Part shown: positions 8,639 through 16,825 of the stretch, one piece after another | Layout of the letters: the number at the start of each line of letters is the position of its first letter | Numbering within the stretch: position 1 is the first letter of the stretch | From: Amycolatopsis nigrescens CSC17Ta-90 | GTDB lineage: Bacteria; Actinomycetota; Actinomycetes; Mycobacteriales; Pseudonocardiaceae | DNA length: 64,000 nucleotides | NCBI RefSeq assembly: GCF_000384315.1 | Contig: NZ_ARVW01000001.1 | Span: forward strand, 2,861,746-2,925,745 | Direction: 5' to 3' | The notes under the pieces: model-generated | Told to the model about the DNA's origin: nothing | What the model saw: the letters and a program-made list of their open reading frames with translations, nothing else | Database searches by the model: none | Program-made: the position numbers and the translations under genes

Positions 8639-8791
8639 CGTTCGACTCCTTCGCTCTGGATTGGCCCCGTCCCAGTCTGGGCGTGCAGTTCGGGCGGCTG
8701 AGCCGTTTCCGCTGGATCGTGGGACCCCTGGCTGGGGGAAGACGTCGGCTCCGATGTGGGTCCAATCAGGGGCGGGCTATCAACGGCTGCA

Positions 8792-9257
8792 GCATGATCA
8801 GCACCGTCGAGGAAGTGGCGGTCTACGTGGAAGGCGGTGGCCGGTTGCGCGTCGACGATCTGGAACCGATCGCCTGGGGAACGCCGATGCAGCGGCTGCG
8901 CGCACCTTACGGAAATCTCCACTAGAACATGTGTTCGAACTAGCTGGCCGGACATCACGGCCGAGGTCTTGACCAGCGGCACACGCGTCCAGGCACGGCT
9001 CGCAGTGGAGCACGGGCGCCCCGGCGTGCACTGTGCGGAAGGACTCACCGACGTTCTCGACATCATCCGGCGAGTCACCTCGGAGCCCCAGAACTTCGCC
9101 GACAGGCTGCCACGGCTACTGCCGACCGCACGATGACCGAGCACGACTTCGAAAAAGATCGTCTGATCAGAGCCCTTGTCGAGACCGTCGGCGGCTATCT
9201 CAGGAACGCGGGGTTACAAGGCACCCATTCCGATCTGGGAGCACTGAACATCCTTTG
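8792..9257 (+). pseudogene. Broken island genes, including a possible DprA/SLOG-like remnant
   Basis: Three short pieces with coding-like composition follow each other. A 43-codon frame from the ATG at 8793 (MISTVEEVAVYVEGGG...) ends at 8924. A piece upstream of 9136 contains SGTRVQARLAVEHGRPG, which resembles the C-terminal part of DprA-like SLOG proteins. A third frame starts at the ATG at 9133 (MTEHDFEKDRLIRALVETVG), overlaps the previous stop as ATGA, and seems to continue in another frame after about 9257. None has a complete family-length product. They look like decayed genes of the integrated element. The DprA-like assignment is tentative. Confidence 0.35.
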
Positions 9258-9512
9258 CACGCGATCTTGTCGACCATGCTCGCGAGCCTGCCGGAAGTCG
9301 ACCTGGCACCAGCCCACGCAGTGGGGAGTCCGCGCGGTTTCAGTGCGGACCATTACGTGCCACTGATGATGCCGCCGCGTGCACCCTCTGAGAAGCGGCC
9401 TTATGACCTACGCCGCGGCGGTGTCCACATGGCTCAACAACGGCGTGGAGTCGCCAGGGTGGCGAAATGGGCAGGCAAAGCCTGGCCGTGCTGCTGCACG
9501 TCTACGCCACGA
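9258..9512. other. Island stretch between broken genes and the tRNA terminator
   Basis: Nothing definite. A frame carrying ILSTMLASLPEVDLAPAHAVG from about 9258 may be the out-of-frame continuation of the gene starting at 9133. The remainder shows no coding signature or repeat. Confidence 0.3.
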
Positions 9513-9554
9513 GAATGCCCGCCCGGCCTATAGTTCCAGGCCAGACGGGCATTC
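9513..9554 (-). terminator. Hairpin downstream of tRNA-Tyr
   Basis: Stem GAATGCCCG/CGGGCATTC with an inner GGCCT/AGGCC stem, ten bases beyond the tRNA 3' end on the minus strand. It is the presumed transcription terminator of the tRNA gene. Confidence 0.65.
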
Positions 9555-9563
9555 TTCGTGGTG

Positions 9564-9645
9564 TGGCAGGTGAGGGATTCGAACCCCCGAAGGCTGAGCC
9601 GTCTGATTTACAGTCAGATCCCTTTGGCCGCTTGGGTAACCTGCC
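9564..9645 (-). tRNA. tRNA-Tyr (anticodon GTA)
   Basis: Reading the minus strand, the acceptor stem pairs GGCAGGT (5') with ACCTGCC (3', ending at 9565), with discriminator A at 9564. The anticodon stem TCTGA/TCAGA encloses CTGTAAA, giving anticodon GTA at 9609-9611. The T-arm carries GGTTCGAATC. The extra arm is long, as expected for bacterial tRNA-Tyr (class II), and the length is 82 nt. CCA is not encoded (CAC follows the discriminator). Its 3' half is duplicated at 7861 and, degenerately, at 6772. Confidence 0.96.
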
Positions 9646-9764
9646 ATGGCCGGTGCGGACCGGCCGACGAAGAGCGTACCCAACGCCTTCACGGGGTGGG
9701 CAACCGGGATCAGGCTAGGGTGGGCCCAACCCAGACGAGTGCGATTACAGAGGTGTGAGGACAC

Positions 9765-10256
9765 GTGGCGGATCCCTCTTTCGACGTGGTCAGCAAGGTC
9801 GACCGGCAGGAGGTGGACAACGCGCTGAACCAGGCGGGCAAGGAGCTGTCCACCCGCTTCGACTTCCGGGGCGTGAACGCCAAGGTGGCCTGGGCCGGCG
9901 AGGAGGCCATCGCGATCGAGGCCGAGACCGAGGAGCGCGCACTGGCCGCAGTCGAGGTCTTCAAGGAGAAGCTGATCAAGCGAGGCATCTCGCTGAAGGC
10001 CTTCGAAGCGGACGAACCGGCCATTTCGGGCAAGATCTACAAGGTCAGCGGCAGGATCATCCAGGGCATCTCCTCGGAGAAGGCCAAGCAGATCGCCAAG
10101 TACATCCGCGACGAGGGCCCCAAGGGCGTGCAGGCGCAGATCCAGGGCGACCAGCTCCGGGTCTCCGGCAAGAAGAAGGACCACCTGCAGGACATCATCG
10201 CCCTGCTCAAGGCGCACGACTTCGAGATCGCCCTCCAGTTCACCAACTACCGCTGA
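9765..10256 (+). CDS. yajQ: YajQ-family nucleotide-binding protein
   Basis: A complete 163-residue YajQ-family protein (UPF0234): [19 protein letters not shown] at the N-terminus, TRFDFRG at about 31-37, the tandem ferredoxin-like halves, and the ending ALQFTNYR. Family members bind nucleotides; some bind cyclic-di-GMP and act in gene regulation or virulence, others have been linked to tRNA or phage functions, and the role here is unknown. Start GTG at 9765 follows GTGAGGACAC. It is transcribed away from the tRNA-Tyr gene and appears to be single. Confidence 0.93.
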   Translation: MADPSFDVVSKVDRQEVDNALNQAGKELSTRFDFRGVNAKVAWAGEEAIAIEAETEERALAAVEVFKEKLIKRGISLKAFEADEPAISGKIYKVSGRIIQGISSEKAKQIAKYIRDEGPKGVQAQIQGDQLRVSGKKKDHLQDIIALLKAHDFEIALQFTNYR

Positions 10257-10312
10257 GGTCGGAACCCGCGGGCTAGGGCGATGAACACCGGGGGAACGAG
10301 CGCGACCTGCCG

Positions 10313-11257
10313 GTGCTGCCGTGGCGCTGGGTCTGGGTGGCGGTGGGACTGGTGCTGCTCCTGACGATCGCCACCGTGTGGCTGCTGCTCGCCTACGCGC
10401 GAAGCGGGCGCCCGGCGCCGCAGGTCAGCACCGAGCTGGACGCGCTGCGCACCGCGCTCAGCATCACCCTGGGCGCCGGCGGCGGTTTCGCGCTCTGGTT
10501 GGCGACCCGGCGGCAACGCTCCACCGAGCTGCAGCTCCGGGAAAACGCGCGGATCGCGCGCGAAGCTCGGGCGCTGGAAAGGGAGACCGCCGCGGCCACC
10601 GAGTTCGACGCCACGGAACGCCGGGTCACCGACCTCTACACCGCGGCGGTCGAGCAGCTCGGCTCGGCGAAGGCCCCGGTCCGGCTCGGCGGGCTGTACG
10701 CGCTGGAGCGGCTGGCACAGCAGAACCCGCGGCTCCGGCAGACCATCGTCAACGTGCTCTGCGCCTACCTGCGAATGCCCTTCGGCATCCCGAAAAGCGA
10801 ACTCACCGCGCGGTACCTGCGCGGCCAGGAACCGGTGCAGACCGCCACCGACCGGGAGTCCGCCGAAGAACCGACATCGACCTCGACCTGCGCGGCGCCA
10901 CCCTGGAGGATCTCGACCTAGGCGGCTGCACCGTGGGGCGCGCCGATTTCGCGTACGCCAGATTCACCAACGCGGTGGACTTCCGCGAGACCGTCTTCGA
11001 CGGGGAAGCCTGGTTCTTCCATTCGTCCTTCGACACCGTCGCAGGATTCCACGGCGCTCGCTTCAACGACAGAGCGATCTTCACCAGAACCCTGTTCTCC
11101 TGCCAGCTGAACCTGGACGAAGCTCATCTCGCATCGGGCCGCCTTCTTCTACGAGACCACCTTCGGCAGTCTGGCGAAGGACGACGTCCCGCCGCCGGGC
11201 TGGCGGGCGGAAGACGGGCGGTTCGTGCCGGCGGAACCTAACCGAAGTGCGGAATGA
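10313..11257 (+). pseudogene. Membrane-anchored pentapeptide-repeat protein, two frameshifts
   Basis: The first part encodes a membrane segment (WVWVAVGLVLLLTIATVWLLLAYA), a second hydrophobic stretch, a coiled region and the family-typical VTDLYTAAVEQLGS ... VRLGGLYALERLAQ. Near 10875 the frame must shift to continue as DIDLDLRGATLEDLDLGGCTVGRADFAYARF, a run of pentapeptide-like A(D/N)LXX repeats, and near 11135 it must shift back to the original frame for AAFFYETTFGSLAKDDVPPPGW, ending at the TGA at 11257. The two shifts compensate. This could be a real pseudogene or sequencing errors. The 3' end overlaps the convergent GH84 gene by about 20 bases. Confidence 0.7.
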
Positions 11258-13898
11258 CCTCGTGCACCTGCGGCGGCGGCGAGCCGGGGGTCCACAGTAG
11301 ACGGACCTGGTCGGTCTCGCCGCGCACGCGCAGGTCGGTGTAGGGGCCGGTGAGCGTGCCGGCGGTGCGCCACTGGCCGTTCTGCCGCAGCTGCACCTGT
11401 GCGCGGGCGGAGGAGTCGGCGAGCACCACGATCCGCTGCACCGGGCGCGGTGTGGCAGCCGCCACGACGAGCGCGTCGCCCGCAGCAGGGGCCGAAGCGG
11501 CCGTGTAGACGGAGTCCGCGTCGCCATCGGCGGCCGCGGCGAGCGCCGAGCCGGGGGCGGCGGGCGGGCCGCCGGTGACCGTCATCGCCGGGCCGTCCGT
11601 GGTGGTCACCGCGAACTCGCGCACCACCAGCCAGTTTGCCTGCTCGGCGGTGACCCGCAGGCGGACCTGGCGGGCCTCGGTGTCTGGCACGTCCACCGCG
11701 ACCTCTGGCTGTCCGGACACCGTGGCCATGGTGGTCCACCGCTGCCCGTCCGCCGAGTACTCGAGCACCCCGGCCTGCGCGAAGTCCTGCTCGCTGCCCG
11801 GTTTGCCCATCTTCACCTCGACCCGGCTGATCGGCCGCACCGCGCCGAGGTCGACACCCACGCTGTCGCCGGGGGACGGCGCGCCGTCGCTCCAGAAATA
11901 GGTCGCCAGATCGCCGTCCAGCATCCGCGCCGGCGAGTTCTCCCCGTAGGTGGGCAGCGAAGTGCTCGCGGACGCCTTGGGCGGCAGGCCGAAACCGTCA
12001 TCGACGCGGGCCAGCGCGGCGGTGAAGAAGGGCTCGCAGACGTCCACGCAGACGAGCGGCTTCTTCGGACCGCCCGCGGTCGGCGTGGTGATCAGCTCGG
12101 CCTTGGCCAGGGTCTCCTTCAGCGCGCGGCGCTCGGCCCAGGCGAGTCCGCCGTCGCCGGTCCGCTGGGCGTGCAGCATGCGCAGCGCGTGCCGGCCCGC
12201 CTCGCCGAACAGGCCGAGCTTGTCCAGCCACGGCCCGATCTCGTCCAGGAACGCCGGATTGCCCGCCATACCGTGCCGCAGCTCGGCGGGATTCGCGGCC
12301 ATCCGCTCGAAGTACGCCGCCAGCGGCGCATCGCCGCGACCGGCCCAGAAGTCGGCCAGCAGGGGCCGCAGCACAGGCGAGTCCTTGTCCTTCTCGCCGG
12401 TGTCCAGCCGGGCCAGCACGCCGGCGTAGTTGTTCTCCGCGAACACCTTCAGCGCGCCGGCGGCGGGCCCGCCGAGGTCGGCCAGCGCGGCCGCCCATGA
12501 CGCGTCCGGGTCGTAGCGCTCCGGGTTCCACAGGAAGTCGGCGGAGGTGAACTCGGCGATCTTGGAAGCCTCGGCCTGCACCATCGGGTTCGCGGTCACC
12601 CCGGCCAGGTGCCCGGCGATGCCCGGCTCACGGCCGACATACGGGCCGAGCAGCAGCCGCGGGGTGATGTAGTCGTTGACCGGGTAGTTGTCCCAGACCA
12701 GAATCTCGTGCCCGAACACCCGCTCGGCCTCGGCCGCCTGCGCGGCGGTGATCTGCGGGGCGATCACGCCCACCCCGGTCCACTCCACCAGCACCTTCGG
12801 GTCCAGCTGGGTGCGCAGTGCCGTCTTGTAGCCGGAGTCGGCCAGGTCGTAGTACTCGGTCGGCACCATCTGCAGCGGCTGCGCCCCGGGATGGGTGGCG
12901 ATGAAGTCCCGCTGCACCCGGTTGAGCAGGTAGGACTGCGCCGCGCCGGCCGCCGCGCCGCCGGTGCCGAACTTCGCCTCGTCCGCGGCGCAGTTCCACT
13001 TGGTGTAGGAGATGTCGTCCAGCGGCACGGCGAAGGTGCGCACCCCGATGTCCCAGATCGTCTGGAACTTCGCGATCAGCGCCCGCACGTCGGCCTCGTC
13101 GGAGTAGCAGACCGAAAGGCCGGGCGAGAGCGCATAGGTGAACTCGACGTGGTTCGCGGCGGCCCGTGCGGTCAGTGCGGCGATTTCGGCGAGCTCGGCC
13201 GGCGGGTAGCTCTCGCGCCAGCGTTCACGCAGGTACGGGTCGTCCTTCGGCGAGTAGACGTAGATGTTCTGCTTGGTCCGGCCGTAAAAGTCCAGCTGGG
13301 ACAGCCGGTCGTCGTGCGACCACGGCGCGCCGTAGAAGCCCTCGATCACCCCGCGCAACGGCATCGACGGCCAGTCCCGCACGGTCAGCGCGGGCACCGA
13401 GCGGCCGGTGACCACCTGGCGCAGGGACTGCGCGGCGTAGAAGGTGCCGGTGGGGTCGACCCCGGCCAGCGCCAGCACACCGCGTCCGGCGGCCAGGGTG
13501 TAGCCGCCGGCGGGCAGCCCCTCCGGGCCTGGCGCGCCGAGGCCGGCCAGCGCGGCCGCGGTCGCCGGGTTCTCCGCCGGCCCGCCGATGTACACGGTCA
13601 GTGACGACCGGTCGCCTTCGCCGCGGACGAACCGCTGGGCACCGGCGGCACGGAGCACCTGCTCCACGAGGGCGAGCGCGGCCGGGTCGGTGCCTTCGGC
13701 CAGCACCTCCCGCACCGTGTGCGGAACCGCCATCCGGCCACTCTTCGGGTGAACTTCCTGCGGAGTCGGCCAAATCCTGGCCACTCGGCCGCTCGGGTCG
13801 GACTCTTCGGCCGCCGCCGTGACCGCCGCGGGTATGACCCCGGCGACGACCAGTGTCGCAACGAGGAAGGTCCTGCTCAATCGCCCTGTTCTCATCAT
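11238..13898 (-). CDS. Secreted GH84 beta-N-acetylhexosaminidase (NagJ-like)
   Basis: 886 residues. An N-terminal signal peptide (TFLVATLVVAGVIPAAVTAAAEE) is followed by a GH20b-type N-terminal domain (about 40-165), a GH84 catalytic domain (about 180-480) with GVIEGFYGAPWSHDDRL and the catalytic Asp pair in PLDDIS near residue 290, a helical linker domain, and an F5/8-type C (CBM32-like) carbohydrate-binding domain at about 637-770 with a further C-terminal beta region. Homologues remove terminal beta-GlcNAc from glycans outside the cell. The start at 13898 follows GGAGG at nine bases. The divergent neighbour is also a secreted glycan-active protein, and a DasR-like site lies between them. 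Confidence 0.9.
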   Translation of the reverse strand: MMRTGRLSRTFLVATLVVAGVIPAAVTAAAEESDPSGRVARIWPTPQEVHPKSGRMAVPHTVREVLAEGTDPAALALVEQVLRAAGAQRFVRGEGDRSSLTVYIGGPAENPATAAALAGLGAPGPEGLPAGGYTLAAGRGVLALAGVDPTGTFYAAQSLRQVVTGRSVPALTVRDWPSMPLRGVIEGFYGAPWSHDDRLSQLDFYGRTKQNIYVYSPKDDPYLRERWRESYPPAELAEIAALTARAAANHVEFTYALSPGLSVCYSDEADVRALIAKFQTIWDIGVRTFAVPLDDISYTKWNCAADEAKFGTGGAAAGAAQSYLLNRVQRDFIATHPGAQPLQMVPTEYYDLADSGYKTALRTQLDPKVLVEWTGVGVIAPQITAAQAAEAERVFGHEILVWDNYPVNDYITPRLLLGPYVGREPGIAGHLAGVTANPMVQAEASKIAEFTSADFLWNPERYDPDASWAAALADLGGPAAGALKVFAENNYAGVLARLDTGEKDKDSPVLRPLLADFWAGRGDAPLAAYFERMAANPAELRHGMAGNPAFLDEIGPWLDKLGLFGEAGRHALRMLHAQRTGDGGLAWAERRALKETLAKAELITTPTAGGPKKPLVCVDVCEPFFTAALARVDDGFGLPPKASASTSLPTYGENSPARMLDGDLATYFWSDGAPSPGDSVGVDLGAVRPISRVEVKMGKPGSEQDFAQAGVLEYSADGQRWTTMATVSGQPEVAVDVPDTEARQVRLRVTAEQANWLVVREFAVTTTDGPAMTVTGGPPAAPGSALAAAADGDADSVYTAASAPAAGDALVVAAATPRPVQRIVVLADSSARAQVQLRQNGQWRTAGTLTGPYTDLRVRGETDQVRLLWTPGSPPPQVHEVIPHFG

Positions 13899-13961
13899 CT
13901 CCGAGCACCTCCGAGCATTTTTGAGCAGCACCGAACAAGAACGTTAACACCAATTTCGACT

Positions 13962-13977
13962 AGTGGACTGAACCAAT
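13962..13977. promoter_or_regulatory. Candidate DasR-type (dre) operator
   Basis: The 16-mer AGTGGACTGAACCAAT matches the dre consensus AGTGGTCTAGACCACT at 12 of 16 positions and keeps the TGG...CCA half sites. It lies 64 bases before the GH84 start and 105 before the sialidase-fold gene. DasR controls GlcNAc/chitin genes in actinomycetes, so an N-acetylglucosaminidase is a logical target. The match is imperfect and was found by eye. Confidence 0.35.
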
Positions 13978-14081
13978 CGGGCGAGTTTGCGCCGGGAAGA
14001 TTCAACCGGATCGTGTGAACGATTCACTGGATCAGCCACTCCGTGGTGTAATCGCACGGCCGTCACAGGGAAGGGAAAGCC

Positions 14082-15233
14082 ATGCGCCGGATGGGGATAC
14101 TCCTGATGTCACTGCTCGTGGTGGCGAGCTTGGTGACGCCCGCACAGGCGGCCCAGGCCGAGCGCAAGCTCCTCCAGGCCGGTCACGGTGAGTACCCCCG
14201 GCTGATCCGGCTGGAGCACACCGTCGGCCCGCGCAACGGCCGCATCCTGGCCGCGATGACCAGTGAGGACGAGCGCGGCCGGTACGCACCGATCTTCGAG
14301 AGCACCGACGAGGGCGAGAGCTTCCACAAGATCAGCGAGGTCCGCGACCCCGAGGGCGCCAACGGGATGTGCTGCGGCACCCTCTACGAGCTGCCGCAGC
14401 GGGTCGGCAGGCTGCGCGCGGGCACGTTGCTCTGGGCGGCCAGCTACGGGCAGGCCGCGGGGCCGGGCCGCCGGGTCGGCATCAAGATCTGGGCCAGCAA
14501 GGACAGCGGCCGGAGCTGGAGCTTCCTGTCCGAGGCCGCCCGCTCGCACAACCACGACGGCATCTGGGAGCCGGAGTTCACCATCGACGCCGGCGGCACC
14601 ATGTGGCTGCACTACGCGGACGAGACCGAGGCGCCGCGGTTCGGCCAGGTGCTCAACCGGGTGGCCAGCACGGACGGGGTGAACTGGGGCACCAAGCAGC
14701 GCACCATGGCGATCCCGCCGGACCGGGTCCGGCCGGGGATGCCGATCGTCCGGCGGCTGCCGAACGGGCAGTACTACTTCAACTACGAGATCTGCAACTA
14801 CGGCCACCGGTTTTGCGACCCGTACTTCAAGATCTCGCCGGACGGCGCGAACTTCGGCGACCCCGGCGCGCAGGGCACCCAGATCGCCACCGCGGAGGGC
14901 AACCACTTCCAGCACGCGCAGACGGTCACCCTGTTCCCCGGCGGGCCGAACGGCACCAGGGTGCTGATGGTCGGCCAGATCTATGTCGCCGACGACGGCA
15001 CCCGGCTGCCCGGCAACGGGAAGACCTTGCTGGCCAACGACAATTTCGGGGCAGGGCCGTGGTACGAGGTGCCGGCACCGGTGCACGTGAAAGAGCCCTT
15101 CGACAACTACTGCCCGAACTACAGCTCCACCCTGCTGCCGGTGGACGGCGGGCAGAACGTGCTGCAGATCGCCGCCGACTACACCGACACCGGCGACTGC
15201 ACCGCCTACTTCGGCAAAGGCCCCTCCTCCTAG
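14082..15233 (+). CDS. Secreted sialidase-fold (BNR/Asp-box) protein
   Basis: 383 residues: signal peptide (MGILLMSLLVVASLVTPAQAAQA) then a beta-propeller with Asp-box motifs STDEGESF (about 74), SKDSGRSW (about 139) and STDGVNW. The early RLIRLEHTVGPRNGRILAAMTS is typical of the sialidase superfamily active-site start, where an Arg is conserved. Members include exo-sialidases and GH93 exo-arabinanases, and the substrate cannot be chosen from sequence. Start ATG at 14082 has GGGAAGG upstream. It is divergent from the GH84 gene, suggesting joint action on an external glycan. Confidence 0.8.
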   Translation: MRRMGILLMSLLVVASLVTPAQAAQAERKLLQAGHGEYPRLIRLEHTVGPRNGRILAAMTSEDERGRYAPIFESTDEGESFHKISEVRDPEGANGMCCGTLYELPQRVGRLRAGTLLWAASYGQAAGPGRRVGIKIWASKDSGRSWSFLSEAARSHNHDGIWEPEFTIDAGGTMWLHYADETEAPRFGQVLNRVASTDGVNWGTKQRTMAIPPDRVRPGMPIVRRLPNGQYYFNYEICNYGHRFCDPYFKISPDGANFGDPGAQGTQIATAEGNHFQHAQTVTLFPGGPNGTRVLMVGQIYVADDGTRLPGNGKTLLANDNFGAGPWYEVPAPVHVKEPFDNYCPNYSSTLLPVDGGQNVLQIAADYTDTGDCTAYFGKGPSS

Positions 15234-15256
15234 CGCCTCCCGACATGTCGTGAAGG

Positions 15257-15850
15257 TTAGGGCTGGGGGAGGAGGCCGAGTAGCCAGGCGCCGAGTGCCT
15301 GCTCGGCCTCGGCGCGTTCGCGGGCCGGGTCCTCGGCGTTGGCGATCAGCAGCGCCGCCTCCATCACCGCGCTGAGGATCAGCTGGGCGAGCACGCGCAC
15401 CGGCTGCGGCGCCAGCAGCCCCTGCGCGGTGGCCTGTTCCAGTGCGCCGATCACCATGCCGAGGCCGTACTCGCCCTCGATCTGCCGCCAGGTGCGCCAG
15501 CCGAGCACCGCGGGCGCGTCGGTCAGCGAGATCTGCCGGACCTCGGGCCTGCCGCAGGCGTCGAGGAAGGCGCCGAGCGCGGTCACCATGCCGGTGCCGA
15601 AGTCGGGGGCCGTCGTCAGCGCCGCCTCCACCTCGCCGGCGACGTCCCGCTCCAGCTCCTCGAACACGGCACGGAAGAGTCCCTGCTTGTCCGCGTAGTG
15701 GTGGTACAGCGCGCCACGGCTGACCCCGGCCGCGCGCACGATCTCGTCCGCGGGCACCGCGTGGTAGCCGCGGGCCGCGAACAGCTCGCGTGCGGCGGAG
15801 ACCAGTGCGGACTTCGTGCTGCTGGAGCGATCCTCTTGGCTGCGGCGCAT
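15257..15850 (-). CDS. TetR-family transcriptional regulator
   Basis: 197 residues. The N-terminal helix-turn-helix reads ALVSAARELFAARGYHAVPADEIVRAAGVSRGALYHHYADKQGLF (about 14-58 overall), a textbook TetR DNA-binding domain; the C-terminal ligand domain is helical and divergent. It lies six bases downstream of the alpha/beta-hydrolase gene, so it is co-transcribed, and a perfect inverted repeat just upstream of that gene (16739-16757) is the likely autoregulated operator. The ligand may be the hydrolase substrate. Confidence 0.92.
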   Translation of the reverse strand: MRRSQEDRSSSTKSALVSAARELFAARGYHAVPADEIVRAAGVSRGALYHHYADKQGLFRAVFEELERDVAGEVEAALTTAPDFGTGMVTALGAFLDACGRPEVRQISLTDAPAVLGWRTWRQIEGEYGLGMVIGALEQATAQGLLAPQPVRVLAQLILSAVMEAALLIANAEDPARERAEAEQALGAWLLGLLPQP

Positions 15851-15856
15851 AGTCTC

Positions 15857-16711
15857 CTAGTTTGCCAAGCGCCCGGCGAAACCGACGATGTGCTCGGTCA
15901 GTTCGGCCGGGCGGTCCTCCGGCACGAAGGTCCACGAGTCCGCGATCTCGGCCAGTTCGGCGTCCGGCAGCAGTTCGGCCAGCCGGTGCGCCAGCGAGAT
16001 CGGGAACAGCCGGTCCTCCGGCGCCCAGGCGAGCAGCACCGGCCGGTCGAAGGCGGGCAGCTCGCTGGCGGCGGCCAGGGTGTGCCGGCGGTGCACCCCG
16101 AGCAGGAACCGGCGCAGGTCCCGCCGGATGCCGGGGTCGCGCCAGGCCGGGTCGAGGTAGGAGCGGACGGCCTCGACCGGCAGCGGCCGCTTGGTCAGCC
16201 GGCCGAAGGCGAACGGCAGCCGTCGGACGAGGGTCGACCTCAGCGCCGCGGCGGCCAGCCAGGTCGCCCCCGGCAGCCGCGCCAGCCGGGGCAGCGGCGC
16301 GAAGATCGGCGGGAAGAAGTACTCGAAGGAGTCCGACGGCGTGAGCACCACGCCGGCGATCCGCTCCGGGTGCCTGGCCATCAGGATCTGGGTGAGCGCG
16401 CCGCCGGTGTCGTTCGCCACCACCAGCACGTCGCGCAGATCCAGCGCGGCGAGGAAGTCCGCGATCAGCCTGGCCAGGCCGGGCGGGCTGAGGTCGGCGT
16501 CCGGGGCCATCGGCCTGCGGTGCGAGCCGAGTGGCCAGTCCGGCGCCAGGCAGCGGAATCCGGCGGCGGCCACCCCGGGCAGCACGTGCCGCCACAGGTC
16601 GGCGTTCACCAGCAGGCCGTGCACGAACACCACCGGCCTGCCCTCGCCCTGTTCGGCGTAGTCCAGCACCCCGGCCGGAAGTCGCACCTGACCGTTCCGC
16701 TGCAGAGTCAT
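15857..16711 (-). CDS. Alpha/beta-fold hydrolase with atypical catalytic residues
   Basis: 284 residues with the alpha/beta-hydrolase signature FVHGLLVNADLWR (oxyanion region) and a nucleophile elbow VVANDTGGAL, where Asp occupies the nucleophile place as in dehalogenase- and epoxide-hydrolase-like enzymes. An acid residue lies in AWAPEDRLFP. At the usual catalytic-His position the sequence reads SWTFVPEDRP instead of the common H-F-V-P-E, so the His is not evident. The ATG at 16711 with AGGAG six bases upstream is preferred over an in-frame ATG at 16735. It heads an operon with tetR and is probably repressed by it. Confidence 0.8.
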   Translation of the reverse strand: MTLQRNGQVRLPAGVLDYAEQGEGRPVVFVHGLLVNADLWRHVLPGVAAAGFRCLAPDWPLGSHRRPMAPDADLSPPGLARLIADFLAALDLRDVLVVANDTGGALTQILMARHPERIAGVVLTPSDSFEYFFPPIFAPLPRLARLPGATWLAAAALRSTLVRRLPFAFGRLTKRPLPVEAVRSYLDPAWRDPGIRRDLRRFLLGVHRRHTLAAASELPAFDRPVLLAWAPEDRLFPISLAHRLAELLPDAELAEIADSWTFVPEDRPAELTEHIVGFAGRLAN

Positions 16712-16738
16712 CCTGGCTCCTTTCGTCCCAGCCATAGT

Positions 16739-16757
16739 TACATACAGTCTGTATGTA
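16739..16757. promoter_or_regulatory. TetR-type operator (perfect inverted repeat)
   Basis: TACATACAG-T-CTGTATGTA: two perfect 9-base arms around one base, 28 bases upstream of the hydrolase start and about 70 before the forward rfbA-like gene. Such near-perfect palindromes between a TetR operon and its divergent neighbour are the normal TetR-family binding site. Confidence 0.75.
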
Positions 16758-16825
16758 TGTAAACCGGCACGGGCATCCGACCGCTACCCTGTCGACGGAC
16801 CGACCACGACCAGGAGGAGCTGCGA

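Larger units (their letters stand above)
6769..9613. mobile_element. Decayed, stacked integrative island at tRNA-Tyr
   Basis: Bounded by the intact tRNA-Tyr on the right and a degenerate 3' copy on the left, with a near-perfect 56-base copy at 7861-7916 dividing it into two segments. Each copy is followed by its own hairpin. The content is short hypothetical genes and broken frames with lower GC and looser codon bias than the flanks. No integrase, excisionase or replication gene remains. Site-specific integration at the 3' end of tRNA genes by tyrosine recombinases is established for actinomycete AICEs and phages; two successive events are inferred. Confidence 0.6.

Noticed and set aside
6769..9613. 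Complete integrative element or prophage
   Set aside because: No integrase, excisionase, replication, transfer or structural gene is present; only footprints and broken frames.
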